The translations under genes and the position numbers were made by a program. DNA of 64,000 nt from assembly GCF_000463115.2 (NCBI RefSeq), contig NZ_AWFX01000042.1, forward strand, positions 50,411 through 114,410. Reading direction: 5' to 3'. Below, one piece after another: positions 9,921-20,726 of the stretch. Under the pieces are notes generated by a model, which saw only the letters and a list, made by a program, of their open reading frames with translations, was not told the origin of the DNA and made no database searches. Position 1 is the stretch's first letter; every line of letters begins with the position of its first letter. Source of the stretch: Franconibacter helveticus LMG 23732 (GTDB lineage: Bacteria; Pseudomonadota; Gammaproteobacteria; Enterobacterales; Enterobacteriaceae).

Positions 9921-10844
9921 TCAAACAGGCATGGATTTGCGAATAGAGGCGAGCAGGGTTTGCGCGCCGCTGGAGAGCGGGCTGTCGACACGCGTCAGAA
10001 TGCCGATAGGTTCGCCCGCGCCCTGCGTGGCGACAGGCAGCGCGGTCAGCGTTCCCTGGCGCAAATCCTCTTTTACCGCGCCGGAAGGAACAAACCAGAC
10101 ATAGTTGTAATCCACGGTCAGCTGGCGCGAGAGCGAGGCGGAGAGCGTTTCAATGCAGGTGGCGGGCAATCGACAGCCCTGGCTCGCCAGCAGCGTCTCA
10201 GCGTTCTGGCGCGGTACGGTGCCTTTGGGAGAGACCACCACAGGCCACTCCATCACGCGGCTCAGCGTAATGTTGTCGTTGAGTAAAGGGTGACCTGGAC
10301 GCACCACCAGCTTCAGGGATTCGAGAAACAGCAACTCATAATTAAGCCCGTTCATCAGTTCCGGGTCCGACATGCGGCCAATGCCGAGATCCAGTTCGCC
10401 CGATTTCAGGCCCGCCAGCAGCATGGTGTTGTTCATGGTGGCGACCTGAAGGGTAATACCGCTCTGCTGTTGGTGAAACTGCCCGATCACGGCGGGAAGA
10501 ATGCCGAGCGCGGCGGTGGGCAGCGCGCCGATGCGCACGACGTCGATATTATCGCTCTCTTTGCGGGAGAGCGCCTGGCCTGCATGGTTCAGCGCGTCCA
10601 GCACTTTCACCGCATGGGTGAGAAACTGCTCGCCGACGAGCGTCAGCTGGGCGCCGAGCCTGCCGCGCTCAAACAGGCGGGTGCCGGTAAGCTGCTCCAG
10701 TTCGTTAAGCGTTTTAGAAAGCGCAGGTTGGCTCAGGTTGAGCGTTTCTGCCGCGCGCCCCAGAGTTCCCTGCTGTGCGACGGCGACGAAGGTGTGAAGG
10801 TGGCGCAAGCGAATGCGCTGAGAAAACAGACCATTTTTTTCCAT
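9921..10844 (-). CDS. ydcI: LysR-type regulator YdcI, PcaQ family
   Basis: A 307-residue LysR regulator with an N-terminal winged helix (RLRHLHTFVAVAQQGTLGRA, then LSQPALSKTLNELE, residues about 11-50) and a periplasmic-binding-protein-like effector domain. Length and sequence match E. coli YdcI as I recall it, and the family is that of PcaQ, which activates protocatechuate genes in alpha-proteobacteria. Context supports this: pcaG and pcaH lie directly upstream on the same strand, and ydcJ is divergent beyond them, as ydcI and ydcJ are in E. coli. A strong terminator separates pcaG from ydcI, so ydcI has its own promoter, in an AT-rich region (10845-10985) that contains an inverted TTTTG...CAAAA and repeated CTAGC. 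Confidence 0.88.
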   Translation of the reverse strand: MEKNGLFSQRIRLRHLHTFVAVAQQGTLGRAAETLNLSQPALSKTLNELEQLTGTRLFERGRLGAQLTLVGEQFLTHAVKVLDALNHAGQALSRKESDNIDVVRIGALPTAALGILPAVIGQFHQQQSGITLQVATMNNTMLLAGLKSGELDLGIGRMSDPELMNGLNYELLFLESLKLVVRPGHPLLNDNITLSRVMEWPVVVSPKGTVPRQNAETLLASQGCRLPATCIETLSASLSRQLTVDYNYVWFVPSGAVKEDLRQGTLTALPVATQGAGEPIGILTRVDSPLSSGAQTLLASIRKSMPV

Positions 10845-10986
10845 AACTGATGTTAAAAACAGAGCGGGAAGCGTGACAAGATAAGTTGTTTAATTTTGAT
10901 AACTTGCTAGCAAAATAATATTAACAATGAACTAGCATTTACGACACAAAGCGGAGAGAGGCAGGGCAGATGTCCATATGCCCGGG

Positions 10987-11012
10987 ATAAAAAAGGGCGC
11001 CAGCAGCGCCCT
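10987..11012 (-). terminator. Terminator of pcaHG
   Basis: On the minus strand AGGGCGC-TGCTG-GCGCCCT followed by TTTTTT, ten bases beyond the pcaG stop. It insulates ydcI from pcaHG readthrough. Confidence 0.9.
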
Positions 11013-11021
11013 GTTGATTCA

Positions 11022-12457
<1,436 letters not shown>

Positions 12458-12483
12458 TTAAAGTGAATTTATGGCTTTATTTA

Positions 12484-12500
12484 CATAACCATGAGTTATG
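12484..12500. promoter_or_regulatory. Candidate PcaQ/YdcI operator between pcaH and ydcJ
   Basis: CATAAC-N5-GTTATG is a perfect 6-base inverted repeat in the divergent promoter region. The core ATAACC-N4-GTTAT resembles the site reported for alpha-proteobacterial PcaQ (ATAACC-N4-GGTTAA). Further GGTTAT-like half-sites occur nearer pcaH (about 12407). Binding by YdcI is inferred. Confidence 0.5.
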
Positions 12501-12622
12501 GAACCAGGCGTTCACATCACTTTCTGTTACTGCCGTCGCAGATCACAAATTACGAATTGTTCCCGCCAGGCGCTTAAGCCGTTCTCTACACTCACATCAA
12601 TACTCACAGGAGGCATGAGAAC

Positions 12623-13966
12623 ATGGCGAACAGCATCACGGCTGATGATATTCGGGAGCAGTTTTCACAGGCGATGTCGGCGATGTACCAGAAAGAGGTG
12701 CCGCAGTACGGCACGCTGCTGGAGCTGGTGGCCGACGTTAATCTTGGGGTTCTGGAGAATAACCCGCAGTTGCACGAACAGCTGGCGAACGCCGATGAGC
12801 TGGCGCGCCTGAACGTGGAGCGCCACGGGGCGATACGGGTCGGCACGGCCCATGAGCTTGCCACGCTGCGCCGCATTTTCGCCATCATGGGCATGTATCC
12901 GGTCGGCTACTACGATCTCTCGCAGGCGGGCGTGCCGGTGCATTCCACCGCTTTTCGTCCGGTGGATGACGTGGCGCTGGCGCGTAACCCGTTTCGCATC
13001 TTCACCTCTTTGCTGCGCCTTGAGCTGATTGAAAATGAAAAGCTCAGAAAGCGCGCCGCCGCTATCCTCGCCAGACGCGATATCTTCACGCCGCGCTGCT
13101 ATGAATTGCTGAGCATTTACGACGAGCAGGGCCATTTTACCCAGGAGCAGGCAAACGAGTTTGTAAGCGAAGCGCTGGAGACCTTTCGCTGGCACAGTCA
13201 CGCCACCGTGGATGCGCAAACCTACCAGGCGCTGCACGACGAGCACCGCTTAATTGCCGACGTGGTTTGCTTTCGCGGCTGTCATATCAACCACTTAACG
13301 CCGCGCACGCTCGATATCGACCGGGTGCAGGCGTTAATGCCGGAATATGGCATCACGCCGAAAGTATTGATAGAAGGGCCGCCGCGCCGTGAGTTCCCCA
13401 TCTTATTGCGCCAGACCAGCTTCAGGGCGCTGGAGGAGCCGATTCTCTTTGCCGGAGAAAGCGCGGGCACCCACACGGCGCGTTTCGGGGAGATTGAGCA
13501 GCGCGGCATGGCGCTGACGCCGAAAGGCCGCGCGCTTTACGATGCGCTTTTACAGGAAGCGGGCAGCGGCAAAGATAATTTCACGCATCAGTACCACTTG
13601 CAGGAGGTTTTCAGCCGCTTCCCTGACAGCGACGCGCTGCTGCGCCGCCAGGGCCTGGCCTATTTTCGCTATCGCTTAACGCCGGTGGGCGAAAAGCATC
13701 GCCACGCTATCCGGCCAGGAGACGACCCGCAGCTGTTAATCGAACGCGGTTGGGTGACGGCGCAGCCGATTATTTATGAAGATTTTCTGCCGGTGAGCGC
13801 GGCAGGCATTTTCCAGTCAAACCTCGGGGCGGAAAACCACGCCCGCAGCCATGGCAACGCCAGCCGGGAAAGCTTTGAGGCGGCGCTGGGAAGCCAGGTT
13901 TTCGACGAATTTACGCTCTATCAGGAAGCAGAGGATCGCAGTAAGCGACGTTGCGGTCTGCTCTGA
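12623..13966 (+). CDS. ydcJ: YdcJ / HglS-type 2-oxoadipate dioxygenase/decarboxylase (DUF1338)
   Basis: A 447-residue protein, the same length as E. coli YdcJ. The start at 12623 has AGGAGG 9 bases upstream. Characterised DUF1338 members (HglS) are Fe(II) enzymes that convert 2-oxoadipate, an intermediate of lysine breakdown, to D-2-hydroxyglutarate with loss of CO2. Likely metal and substrate residues are visible in NVERHGAIRVGT (His, Arg), RGCHINHLTPRT (His) and the Glu-rich FRALEEPILF region. It is divergent from pcaHG and followed after 42 bases by a carboxylesterase on the same strand. The enzymatic role is taken from the family; the gene identity is secure. Confidence 0.92.
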   Translation: MANSITADDIREQFSQAMSAMYQKEVPQYGTLLELVADVNLGVLENNPQLHEQLANADELARLNVERHGAIRVGTAHELATLRRIFAIMGMYPVGYYDLSQAGVPVHSTAFRPVDDVALARNPFRIFTSLLRLELIENEKLRKRAAAILARRDIFTPRCYELLSIYDEQGHFTQEQANEFVSEALETFRWHSHATVDAQTYQALHDEHRLIADVVCFRGCHINHLTPRTLDIDRVQALMPEYGITPKVLIEGPPRREFPILLRQTSFRALEEPILFAGESAGTHTARFGEIEQRGMALTPKGRALYDALLQEAGSGKDNFTHQYHLQEVFSRFPDSDALLRRQGLAYFRYRLTPVGEKHRHAIRPGDDPQLLIERGWVTAQPIIYEDFLPVSAAGIFQSNLGAENHARSHGNASRESFEAALGSQVFDEFTLYQEAEDRSKRRCGLL

Positions 13967-14008
13967 TCGCGCTACGCTCTCAGCAGTGAGGCTGAAAAGG
14001 ACAAATCA

Positions 14009-15505
14009 ATGGAAACATCGCCAGAAGTCGCAGTGGCGCAGGGGCTGCTGTCGGGCGTAATTGAAGAGAATATTGCTGTATGGCGCGGCATCCCTTACGC
14101 CGCGCCGCCCACAGGGGAATTACGCTGGCGCGCGCCGCAACCTCCCGCCCCCTGGCAGGGGGTATTGCAGGCCGACACGTTTGGCCCGGCAAGCTGGCAA
14201 AACGCCGATTTCTGCAAGGCGCTGGCGGGCGGCGACCCGGGCGCGTTTTCAGAAGATTGCCTTTATCTGAATGTCTGGGCCCCACGTGAACGCCAGGGCG
14301 CGTTGCCGGTGATGGTCTGGCTGCACGGCGGCGGCTATACGCTCGGCTCAGGCGGCTTGCCGCCTTATGACGGCAAGCGGCTGGCAGAGCGCGGCGTAGT
14401 GGTGGTGACGGTCAATTACCGGCTCGGGCACCTTGGTTTTTTCGCTCACCCGGCGCTGGAAGAAGACGAACCTGTCTGTAACTTTGCTTTGCTCGACCAG
14501 ATAGCCGCGCTGCGCTGGGTGCAGGAAAATATTGCCGCGTTTGGCGGCGATCGTGACAACGTCACTCTGTTTGGCGAGTCGGCTGGCGCGCGCAGCGTGC
14601 TGTCTTTGCTCGCTTCGCCGCTGGCGAAAGGGCTGTTTCATAAAGCCGGGGTGCAGAGTGGGTATACGCTGGCGGACACGCCTCGCGATAAAGCTTTGCA
14701 GAAAGGCGTGGCGCTGGCTTCGCACCTCGGCCTTGAGAACGCCACCGCAGAGCAACTGCGCGCATTGCCCGCCGACGCTTTCTGGCCGCTCAGCGCGCCC
14801 CATAACCTTGCCCCGGTGCCCATCTCCGGCGACAGCGTGCTGCCGCAACCGATGCTGGAAACCTTTTTCGCCGCCCGCCACCATCCCATGCCCATACTGA
14901 TTGGCAGCAACAGCGATGAGGCGAGCGTGCTGACCTGGTTTGGCGTCTCGCTGGAAGCGCAGATTGCGAAGCTGCGGCGCGAGCGGCGCCTGGGGCTTGG
15001 GCTGATTCGTCTGCTTTACCCCGGCGTGCGGGACGACCGCGAGCTGGGCCGCCAGGTTAGCCGCGACATGGCCTTCACCACGCTTGGGTTTGTGGTGATG
15101 CAGGCGCAGCAGCGTATAAACCAGCCCTGCTGGCGTTACTGGTTTGATTACGTAGCGCAAGCGGAGCGCGAAACCTGCGCCAACGGCGCGTGGCACGGTT
15201 ACGAAGTGCCTTATGTTTTCGATACGCTCAGGCTGGTGGAGCCTGCCTGCAATAACCTCACGCCGGAAGACCTTGCTTTCGCTTCGCAGGTGTCGGATTA
15301 CTGGGCGCGTTTCGCGCACTATCAGCCAGGCGACCTGCCGGTGCTGGGAGGGCCGGTGCGCTGGTGGGCGAGTTTACGCGGGCGCGAGCGGCTGTTGCGC
15401 CTGGGCCTGAACAAGCTGGCGGGGTTCAGGCTTGAGACCCGCTTTATGCGCGCCCGAATGCAGCTTTTTAAAAGGGTAATGAAACATCACGTTAGCTTAG
15501 AGTAA
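14009..15505 (+). CDS. Type-B carboxylesterase (para-nitrobenzyl-esterase family)
   Basis: A 498-residue cytoplasmic serine hydrolase. Family markers are all present: FRGIPYA-like VWRGIPYAAPP, EDCLYLNVW (about residues 80-90), the oxyanion-hole HGGGYTLGS, and the nucleophile elbow FGESAGA. The later NSDEAS holds the acid residue and NGAWHGYEVPYVF the catalytic His. These enzymes cleave carboxyl esters with broad specificity. Placement right after ydcJ, near pcaGH, makes hydrolysis of aromatic (hydroxycinnamoyl or hydroxybenzoyl) esters attractive but unproven. Its last 14 bases overlap the convergent lysR remnant. Confidence 0.88.
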   Translation: METSPEVAVAQGLLSGVIEENIAVWRGIPYAAPPTGELRWRAPQPPAPWQGVLQADTFGPASWQNADFCKALAGGDPGAFSEDCLYLNVWAPRERQGALPVMVWLHGGGYTLGSGGLPPYDGKRLAERGVVVVTVNYRLGHLGFFAHPALEEDEPVCNFALLDQIAALRWVQENIAAFGGDRDNVTLFGESAGARSVLSLLASPLAKGLFHKAGVQSGYTLADTPRDKALQKGVALASHLGLENATAEQLRALPADAFWPLSAPHNLAPVPISGDSVLPQPMLETFFAARHHPMPILIGSNSDEASVLTWFGVSLEAQIAKLRRERRLGLGLIRLLYPGVRDDRELGRQVSRDMAFTTLGFVVMQAQQRINQPCWRYWFDYVAQAERETCANGAWHGYEVPYVFDTLRLVEPACNNLTPEDLAFASQVSDYWARFAHYQPGDLPVLGGPVRWWASLRGRERLLRLGLNKLAGFRLETRFMRARMQLFKRVMKHHVSLE

Positions 15506-16354
15506 GCAGCGCCTGGCGAAAGGCGAGCAGCGGCGCGGCGTCGTCCGGCTGCTCGCGTGTCATCAGACGGTAGCTGGCGCCGGTTTTTACGCTCTCCTGG
15601 AATGGGCGTAATAAGCGGCCCGCGCGCAAATCTTCCTCTACCAGTTTTACATCGGCAATGGCAATGCCAAAGCCCTGGATCGCGGCGCTGATAGCCAGAT
15701 CCATCGTATCGAAGTGCTGATTTTTCCGCATAACGGGCAGCGGCGGCGGCTGTTGCGAAAGCCAGAGCGTCCAGTCCGTTTTATCGCGAGTGGGGTGCAG
15801 AAAGGTGAACCGGGACAGGGCATCCAGCGTGAGGGGGGCATCGCCTGCCAGCGCGGCGCTGACGACCGGCGTGAGCGCCTCTTCAAAAAGCGCATCGCCG
15901 CCCCGGTTTTGCGCGCCGAACACAATGGCGGCGTCAAACGGTTCCGTTTTAAAACTCACTCCGTGACCGGTGGTCGTGGTTAGCGCCACCTGCACCTCCG
16001 GCAGGGTCTTTTCCAGTTGCATCAGCTTAGGCAACAGCCAGCGCATGGCGCAGGTGGGGGCTTTCAGGCGTACCACGCTCTGTTTATGCCGCGCCTGCTC
16101 GGCGGTGCGGATAAGCTCGCCATAACGCTGCTGAAGCTCAGGCAGCAGCGCTGCGCCTTGCGGCGTCAGGTGCAGCCCACGGGCGTGACGCTCAAATAAA
16201 GCAAAGCCGAACCAGGCTTCCAGCGCGGCGATCTTTCGGCTGACGGCGCTTTGCGTCAGGCAAAGCTCGCGCGCGCGGCATGAGTCAGGTTAAGAAAACG
16301 GGCGGTGACCAGGAAAGCGTCCACCGCTGTGAGGGGGAAAGTTCGCCGCGACAT
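15492..16354 (-). pseudogene. LysR-family regulator (GcvA-like) broken by a two-base frameshift
   Basis: The ATG at 16354 opens a LysR winged-helix start (PLTAVDAFLVTARFLNLTHAAR), but the frame hits TGA after about 32 codons. Shifting by two bases restores a perfect continuation, with LCLTQSAVSRKIAALE as the recognition helix, then HARGLHLTPQG and a complete effector domain ending at 15492. The break lies in the alternating CGCGCGCGCG tract at 16268-16277, and removing one CG pair restores the frame. The restored product is about 287 residues and GcvA/AmpR-like. It is divergent from the aminotransferase gene at 16469, its probable target. It may be a recent mutation, a slippage switch, or a sequencing error. 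Confidence 0.85.
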
Positions 16355-16468
16355 GGGTGCTCCAGCTATGCGTTTTTTGCATGGCTATTATGACAACAAT
16401 TCGGTTGTGGCGGCAACCTTGCTGTTGAATAGTTATGCATATTTTGTGATTAATGACAGGGCGAGACG

Positions 16469-17632
16469 ATGCACACTCCGGTTCAGAGCCGTTCGAAACT
16501 TCCCGATGTAGGCACCACGATTTTTACGGTGATTGGCCAGCTTTCGGCGCAGCATAACGCCATTAATCTCTCCCAGGGCGCGCCCAACTTCCCCTGCGAC
16601 CCGCAGCTTACGCTGGGCGTGACCCGGGCGATGGAAGCCAACCACAACCAGTATGCGCCGATGACCGGGCTGATGGCCTTAAAAGAGCGTATCGCCGAAA
16701 AAGCAGAGCGTCTTTACCAGGCGCGCTACGACGCCGGAAGTGAAATTCTCATTACCGCCAGCGCCAGCGAAGCGCTTTACTCCGCAATCAGCGGGCTGGT
16801 GCATCCTGGCGACGAGGTGATTTACTTTGAACCCTCCTTCGACAGCTATGCGCCCATTGTACGCTTGCAGGGGGCGACGCCGGTTGCCATCAAGCTGACG
16901 GTGCCCGATTTCAGCGTCGACTGGGATGCGGTGCGCGCCGCCATCACCCCCCGCACGCGGATGATTATCGTCAATACGCCTCATAACCCGAGCGGGCAGG
17001 TCTTTACCCGCGACGACCTCGAGCAGCTGGCGGCGGTAACCAAAAATACCGACATCGTCATTCTTTCCGATGAGGTTTACGAACACATTGTCTTTGATGG
17101 CGAGCGCCATCACGGGATGGCGACGCACCCGCAGCTGGCGGAGCGCAGCGTGATTGTCTCTTCGTTTGGCAAAACTTTCCACGTGACGGGCTGGCGCGTG
17201 GGTTACTGCCTGGCGCCGGCGGCGCTGATGGAAGAGGTCTGCAAGGTCCATCAGTTTTTAATGTTTTCCGCCGACACGCCGATGCAGTACGCTTTCGCTG
17301 ATTACATGGCGAACCCGCAAACTTATCTGGCGCTGGGGAGCTTTTATCAACGCAAGCGCGATTTAATGCAGCAGTTGCTGGCGGCGTCGCCCTTCAAACT
17401 GTTGCCGAGCGGCGGGGCGTTTTTCCTGCTCGCCAGCTACGCGCATTTCAGCGACGAGGCGGACAGCGAGATGGTAAAACGGCTGATTACCGATTACGGC
17501 GTCGCGACCATTCCGCTTTCCGCCTTTTACGCCGATGGGACCGATAACAAACTTATTCGCCTCTCTTTTGCCAAAGATGAAGCGACGTTAAGGGCAGGGG
17601 CGCAGGCGCTCTGCCAGGTGAAGCCACGTTAA
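16469..17632 (+). CDS. PLP-dependent aminotransferase, YbdL (methionine aminotransferase) family
   Basis: A 387-residue fold-type I aminotransferase. Features are NLSQGAPNFPCDPQ near the N-terminus, NQYAPMTGLMALKE, NTPHNPSGQVF, SDEVYEHIVFDG, and the PLP lysine in SSFGKTFHVTGWRVGY. It resembles E. coli YbdL, which prefers methionine with keto-acid acceptors, but is divergent enough that substrate is uncertain. It ends 12 bases before a basic-amino-acid-type binding protein, suggesting a two-gene operon, and is divergent from the broken lysR. Transamination of an imported amino acid is a reasonable reading. Confidence 0.87.
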   Translation: MHTPVQSRSKLPDVGTTIFTVIGQLSAQHNAINLSQGAPNFPCDPQLTLGVTRAMEANHNQYAPMTGLMALKERIAEKAERLYQARYDAGSEILITASASEALYSAISGLVHPGDEVIYFEPSFDSYAPIVRLQGATPVAIKLTVPDFSVDWDAVRAAITPRTRMIIVNTPHNPSGQVFTRDDLEQLAAVTKNTDIVILSDEVYEHIVFDGERHHGMATHPQLAERSVIVSSFGKTFHVTGWRVGYCLAPAALMEEVCKVHQFLMFSADTPMQYAFADYMANPQTYLALGSFYQRKRDLMQQLLAASPFKLLPSGGAFFLLASYAHFSDEADSEMVKRLITDYGVATIPLSAFYADGTDNKLIRLSFAKDEATLRAGAQALCQVKPR

Positions 17633-17644
17633 GCAGGGGTGATG

Positions 17645-18418
17645 ATGAATAAAGTTAAGGTGTTATGTCTGACGCTTGGGATGTTTTCCTGCGCCGCGTT
17701 TGCCGCAGGCGAACTGCGCTACGGTATTGAAGCTGAATATCCGCCGTTTGAAAGCCGCAATGCCGCGGGCGAGCTGGAAGGGTTTGACGTCGATCTCGGC
17801 AACGCCATTTGCAAGGCGGCGAGTCTTAGGTGTAGCTGGGTGGAAACCTCGTTTGACGCGCTGATCCCAGGCTTAATGGCGAAAAAATTCGACGCCATCA
17901 ATTCCGCGATGAACATTACCGACCAGCGCCGCCAGAGTATCGACTTCACCCAGCCCATTTACCGCATCCCTTCGCAGCTGGTGGGGAAAGAGGGCAGCGC
18001 GCTGGACGCCACGCCGCAGGCGCTGAAAGGCAAAACCATCGGCGTGTTGCAGGGGTCTATTCAGGAGACCTACGCCAAAGAGCACTGGGAAAAGCAGGGC
18101 GTGACGGTGGTTTCCTATAAAGACCAGAACATGGCATGGGGCGACCTGGTGAACGGGCGTATCGACGCCTCGCTTGTTATGTCCGCCGCAGGCCAGGGTG
18201 GTTTTCTGAGTAAGCCGCAGGGCAAAGGGTTTGGCTTCATCGGCAAGCCGGTTGAGGATGACAAAATTCTCGGCAGCGGCATCGGTTTTGGTCTGCGTAA
18301 AGGCGACGAGGCGACCAAAAAACAGCTCGACGCCGCTATCGACAAAGTGCGTGCCGACGGCACCATCGACCAGCTGGCGAAAAAGTACTTTCCGGGCATC
18401 GACGTTAGCGTGAAATAA
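17645..18418 (+). CDS. ABC-type amino-acid binding protein, HisJ/ArgT-like
   Basis: A periplasmic solute-binding protein of about 257 residues. The start lies among GTG-ATG-ATG (17639, 17642, 17645); I prefer 17645 because AGGGG is then 5 bases upstream. A Sec signal peptide (about residues 1-21, ending AFAAG) is followed by the polar-amino-acid pattern: RYGIEAEYPPFES, GFDVDLGNAICK, WVETSFDALIPGL, and INSAMNITDQRRQSIDFTQP. The family (HisJ, ArgT, ArtJ) binds lysine, arginine, ornithine or histidine. No permease or ATPase genes adjoin it, so it must dock with a transporter encoded elsewhere or work with one in trans. Linked to the upstream aminotransferase and closed by a strong terminator. 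Confidence 0.9.
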   Translation: MNKVKVLCLTLGMFSCAAFAAGELRYGIEAEYPPFESRNAAGELEGFDVDLGNAICKAASLRCSWVETSFDALIPGLMAKKFDAINSAMNITDQRRQSIDFTQPIYRIPSQLVGKEGSALDATPQALKGKTIGVLQGSIQETYAKEHWEKQGVTVVSYKDQNMAWGDLVNGRIDASLVMSAAGQGGFLSKPQGKGFGFIGKPVEDDKILGSGIGFGLRKGDEATKKQLDAAIDKVRADGTIDQLAKKYFPGIDVSVK

Positions 18419-18430
18419 TCGCCCGCAGAC

Positions 18431-18459
18431 AAAAAACCCCGGGAAACCGGGGTTTTTTT
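18431..18459 (+). terminator. Terminator after the amino-acid binding protein
   Basis: AAAAAACCCCG-GGAAA-CCGGGGTTTTTTT: strong GC stem with an A-run and T-run. Confidence 0.92.
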
Positions 18460-19020
18460 ATCGGTGTTTCTCAAAGAGAACCCGGCAAAGCCGGGCCACC
18501 GCGAGCTATCATCATTACTATTTATAGGTGTTATCCGGCGAAGCGCTTTGGTTACGCCGGAGCCTCCCAGTGGGAGGAATAAAAAGGCATATACAGCCTG
18601 CGTGATAACAGCGCATCGCGCAGACTGCGCCGGTGAAACTACGCTGCGGCGCTTCGTCTGGCAAGAGGGCGCCGCCATATTATTTTTGAATGAGTCGAAG
18701 CTGCCATCGGGCGCGTTAAAACAGAGAGAATCGTCTGATAACGGTTCGGGTTTTCGCGTTTTATCCGGCAATATTGAGAACTGCCGTGCCGCCCTGGAAT
18801 TCCCTTCATAATTAGGGCGTTAGCTTTTGCAAAGCCTGACGCTTCCTTACCGCTTGCTGACAAATAACATGCTGAAAAATATAATAAAAATAAGTTTCCG
18901 GCAGGCTATTGGATTCATTCTGAATTTTGTCTACAGTGTGCGGTCAGATCGCTTAACACTTGCCGTGTTCTGCCTGCGGGCAGGACAACTGTATCGACAA
19001 CTAAGGACGATTTCTCAGGC
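18460..19020. other. Intergenic region before opgD
   Basis: About 560 bases with no convincing gene. It has a small hairpin (CCCGGC-AAA-GCCGGG near 18482) and, next to opgD, an AT-rich segment (18860-18960) that is the likely promoter region. Open frames on both strands here lack ribosome-binding sites and look random. Confidence 0.6.
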
Positions 19021-20676
19021 ATGAACCGCAGACGTTTTATCAAAGCCTCTTTCGCGCTCGCCGCAGCGTGTGGCGCGCCCGGCCTCGCCGGACTCTTTTC
19101 CCGTACGGCCTGGGCGGAGGATGCCGGGATCGCCGACGGACAGACCCGCGCGTTTGACTTCTCTGAGTTGCAGAACATGGCGAGCAGCCTTTCAAAGAAC
19201 CCGTGGGGCGGCGCGCCGCGACCGCTGCCGACTACGCTCGCCACGCTCACCCCGCAGGCTTACAACAGCATTCAGTATGATGCGGGCCATTCTTTGTGGA
19301 ACAACATCGACGGGCGCCAGCTCGACGTGCAGTTCTTTCACGTCGGCATGGGTTTTCGCCGTCGCGTGCGCATGTTCTCTGTCGATCCTGGCAGCCGACA
19401 GGCGCGTGAAATTCACTTCCGCCCGGAGCTTTTTAACTATCATGACGCTGGCGTGGATACCCGCCAGCTGGAAGGGCAGACCGATCTCGGCTTCGCGGGT
19501 TTTCGCGCGTTTAAAGCGCCGGAGCTGGCGCGCCGGGACATTGTCTCTTTCCTTGGCGCAAGCTATTTCCGCGCGGTGGACAGCACCTATCAGTACGGCC
19601 TCTCCGCGCGCGGTCTGGCGGTAGATACCTTTACGGACCAGCCGGAAGAGTTCCCCGATTTCACCGCCTTCTGGTTTGAAACGCCAAAAGCGAATGACAC
19701 CACATTTGTGGTTTACGCGTTGCTCGACAGCCCGAGCATCACCGGCGCTTATAAGTTCACCATTCATTGCGAATCCACGCAGGTGATGATGGAGGTGGAA
19801 AACCATCTCTTCGCCCGTAAAGACATTAAACAGCTCGGCATCGCGCCAATGACCAGTATGTTCAGCTGCGGCACAAACGAGCGGCGCATGTGCGACACCA
19901 TTCATCCGCAAATTCACGACTCCGACCGTCTCGCCATGTGGCGCGGCAACGGCGAATGGGTCTGCCGCCCGCTGAATAATCCTCAGCGTCTGCAATTCAA
20001 CGCATTTATGGATGAAAACCCGAAAGGGTTCGGTCTGTTGCAAACTGACCATAAGTTCGAGAGTTATCAGGATGTCATGGGCTGGTATAACAAGCGCCCA
20101 AGCTTGTGGGTCGAACCGCGCAACCGCTGGGGCAAGGGCGCTGTCGGTCTGATGGAGATCCCAACGACCGGTGAAACGCTCGATAATATTGTCTGCTTCT
20201 GGCAGCCGGAGAAGCCGGTGAAAGCCGGGGATAAGCTTAACTTCGAATACCGGCTCTACTGGAGCGGCGACGCGCCGGTGCGTACGCCGCTGGCGCGCGT
20301 TTACGCCACCCGTACCGGAATGGGCAGCTTCCCGGAGGGCTGGGCGCCGGGCGAACACTTCCCGAGCCAGTGGTCGCGTCGCATCGCCATCGACTTTATC
20401 GGCGGCAAGCTGAAAGAATCCGCGCCGAAGGGCATTGAGCCCGTGATCACGCTTTCCAGCGGCGAAGCGAAGCAGGTTGAAATTCTCTATGTTGAGCCGT
20501 TCGACGGTTACCGCATTCTGTTCGACTGGTATCCAAACTCCGACTCCGTAGAGCCGGTAGAAATGCGCATGTATCTGCGCTGCCAGGGCGAAGCCATCAG
20601 CGAAACCTGGCTTTATCAGTACTTTCCGCCCGCGCCGGATAAGCGCAACTACGTGGACGACCGCCAGATGCGATAA
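19021..20676 (+). CDS. opgD: Glucan biosynthesis protein D (periplasmic OPG modification)
   Basis: A 551-residue periplasmic protein, the same length as E. coli OpgD (MdoD). It begins with a Tat signal ([18 protein letters not shown]), consistent with Tat export of OpgD. The rest has the OpgG/OpgD domain: [34 protein letters not shown]-type [19 protein letters not shown], and [21 protein letters not shown]. The family processes the backbone of osmoregulated periplasmic glucans and OpgD controls their length or shape. The start at ATG 19021 is fixed by the Tat signal. It is monocistronic, ending at the terminator at 20701. The small ydcH gene that follows it in E. coli is not here; a type VI effector locus is. 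Confidence 0.96.
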   Translation: MNRRRFIKASFALAAACGAPGLAGLFSRTAWAEDAGIADGQTRAFDFSELQNMASSLSKNPWGGAPRPLPTTLATLTPQAYNSIQYDAGHSLWNNIDGRQLDVQFFHVGMGFRRRVRMFSVDPGSRQAREIHFRPELFNYHDAGVDTRQLEGQTDLGFAGFRAFKAPELARRDIVSFLGASYFRAVDSTYQYGLSARGLAVDTFTDQPEEFPDFTAFWFETPKANDTTFVVYALLDSPSITGAYKFTIHCESTQVMMEVENHLFARKDIKQLGIAPMTSMFSCGTNERRMCDTIHPQIHDSDRLAMWRGNGEWVCRPLNNPQRLQFNAFMDENPKGFGLLQTDHKFESYQDVMGWYNKRPSLWVEPRNRWGKGAVGLMEIPTTGETLDNIVCFWQPEKPVKAGDKLNFEYRLYWSGDAPVRTPLARVYATRTGMGSFPEGWAPGEHFPSQWSRRIAIDFIGGKLKESAPKGIEPVITLSSGEAKQVEILYVEPFDGYRILFDWYPNSDSVEPVEMRMYLRCQGEAISETWLYQYFPPAPDKRNYVDDRQMR

Positions 20677-20700
20677 GCGCCCGGTTGTTGCGCAGAATAA

Positions 20701-20726
20701 AAAAGCCCCGCTTGCTGGGCTTTTTT
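20701..20726 (+). terminator. Terminator of opgD
   Basis: AAAAGCCC-CGCTTGCT-GGGCTTTTTT. Confidence 0.85.
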
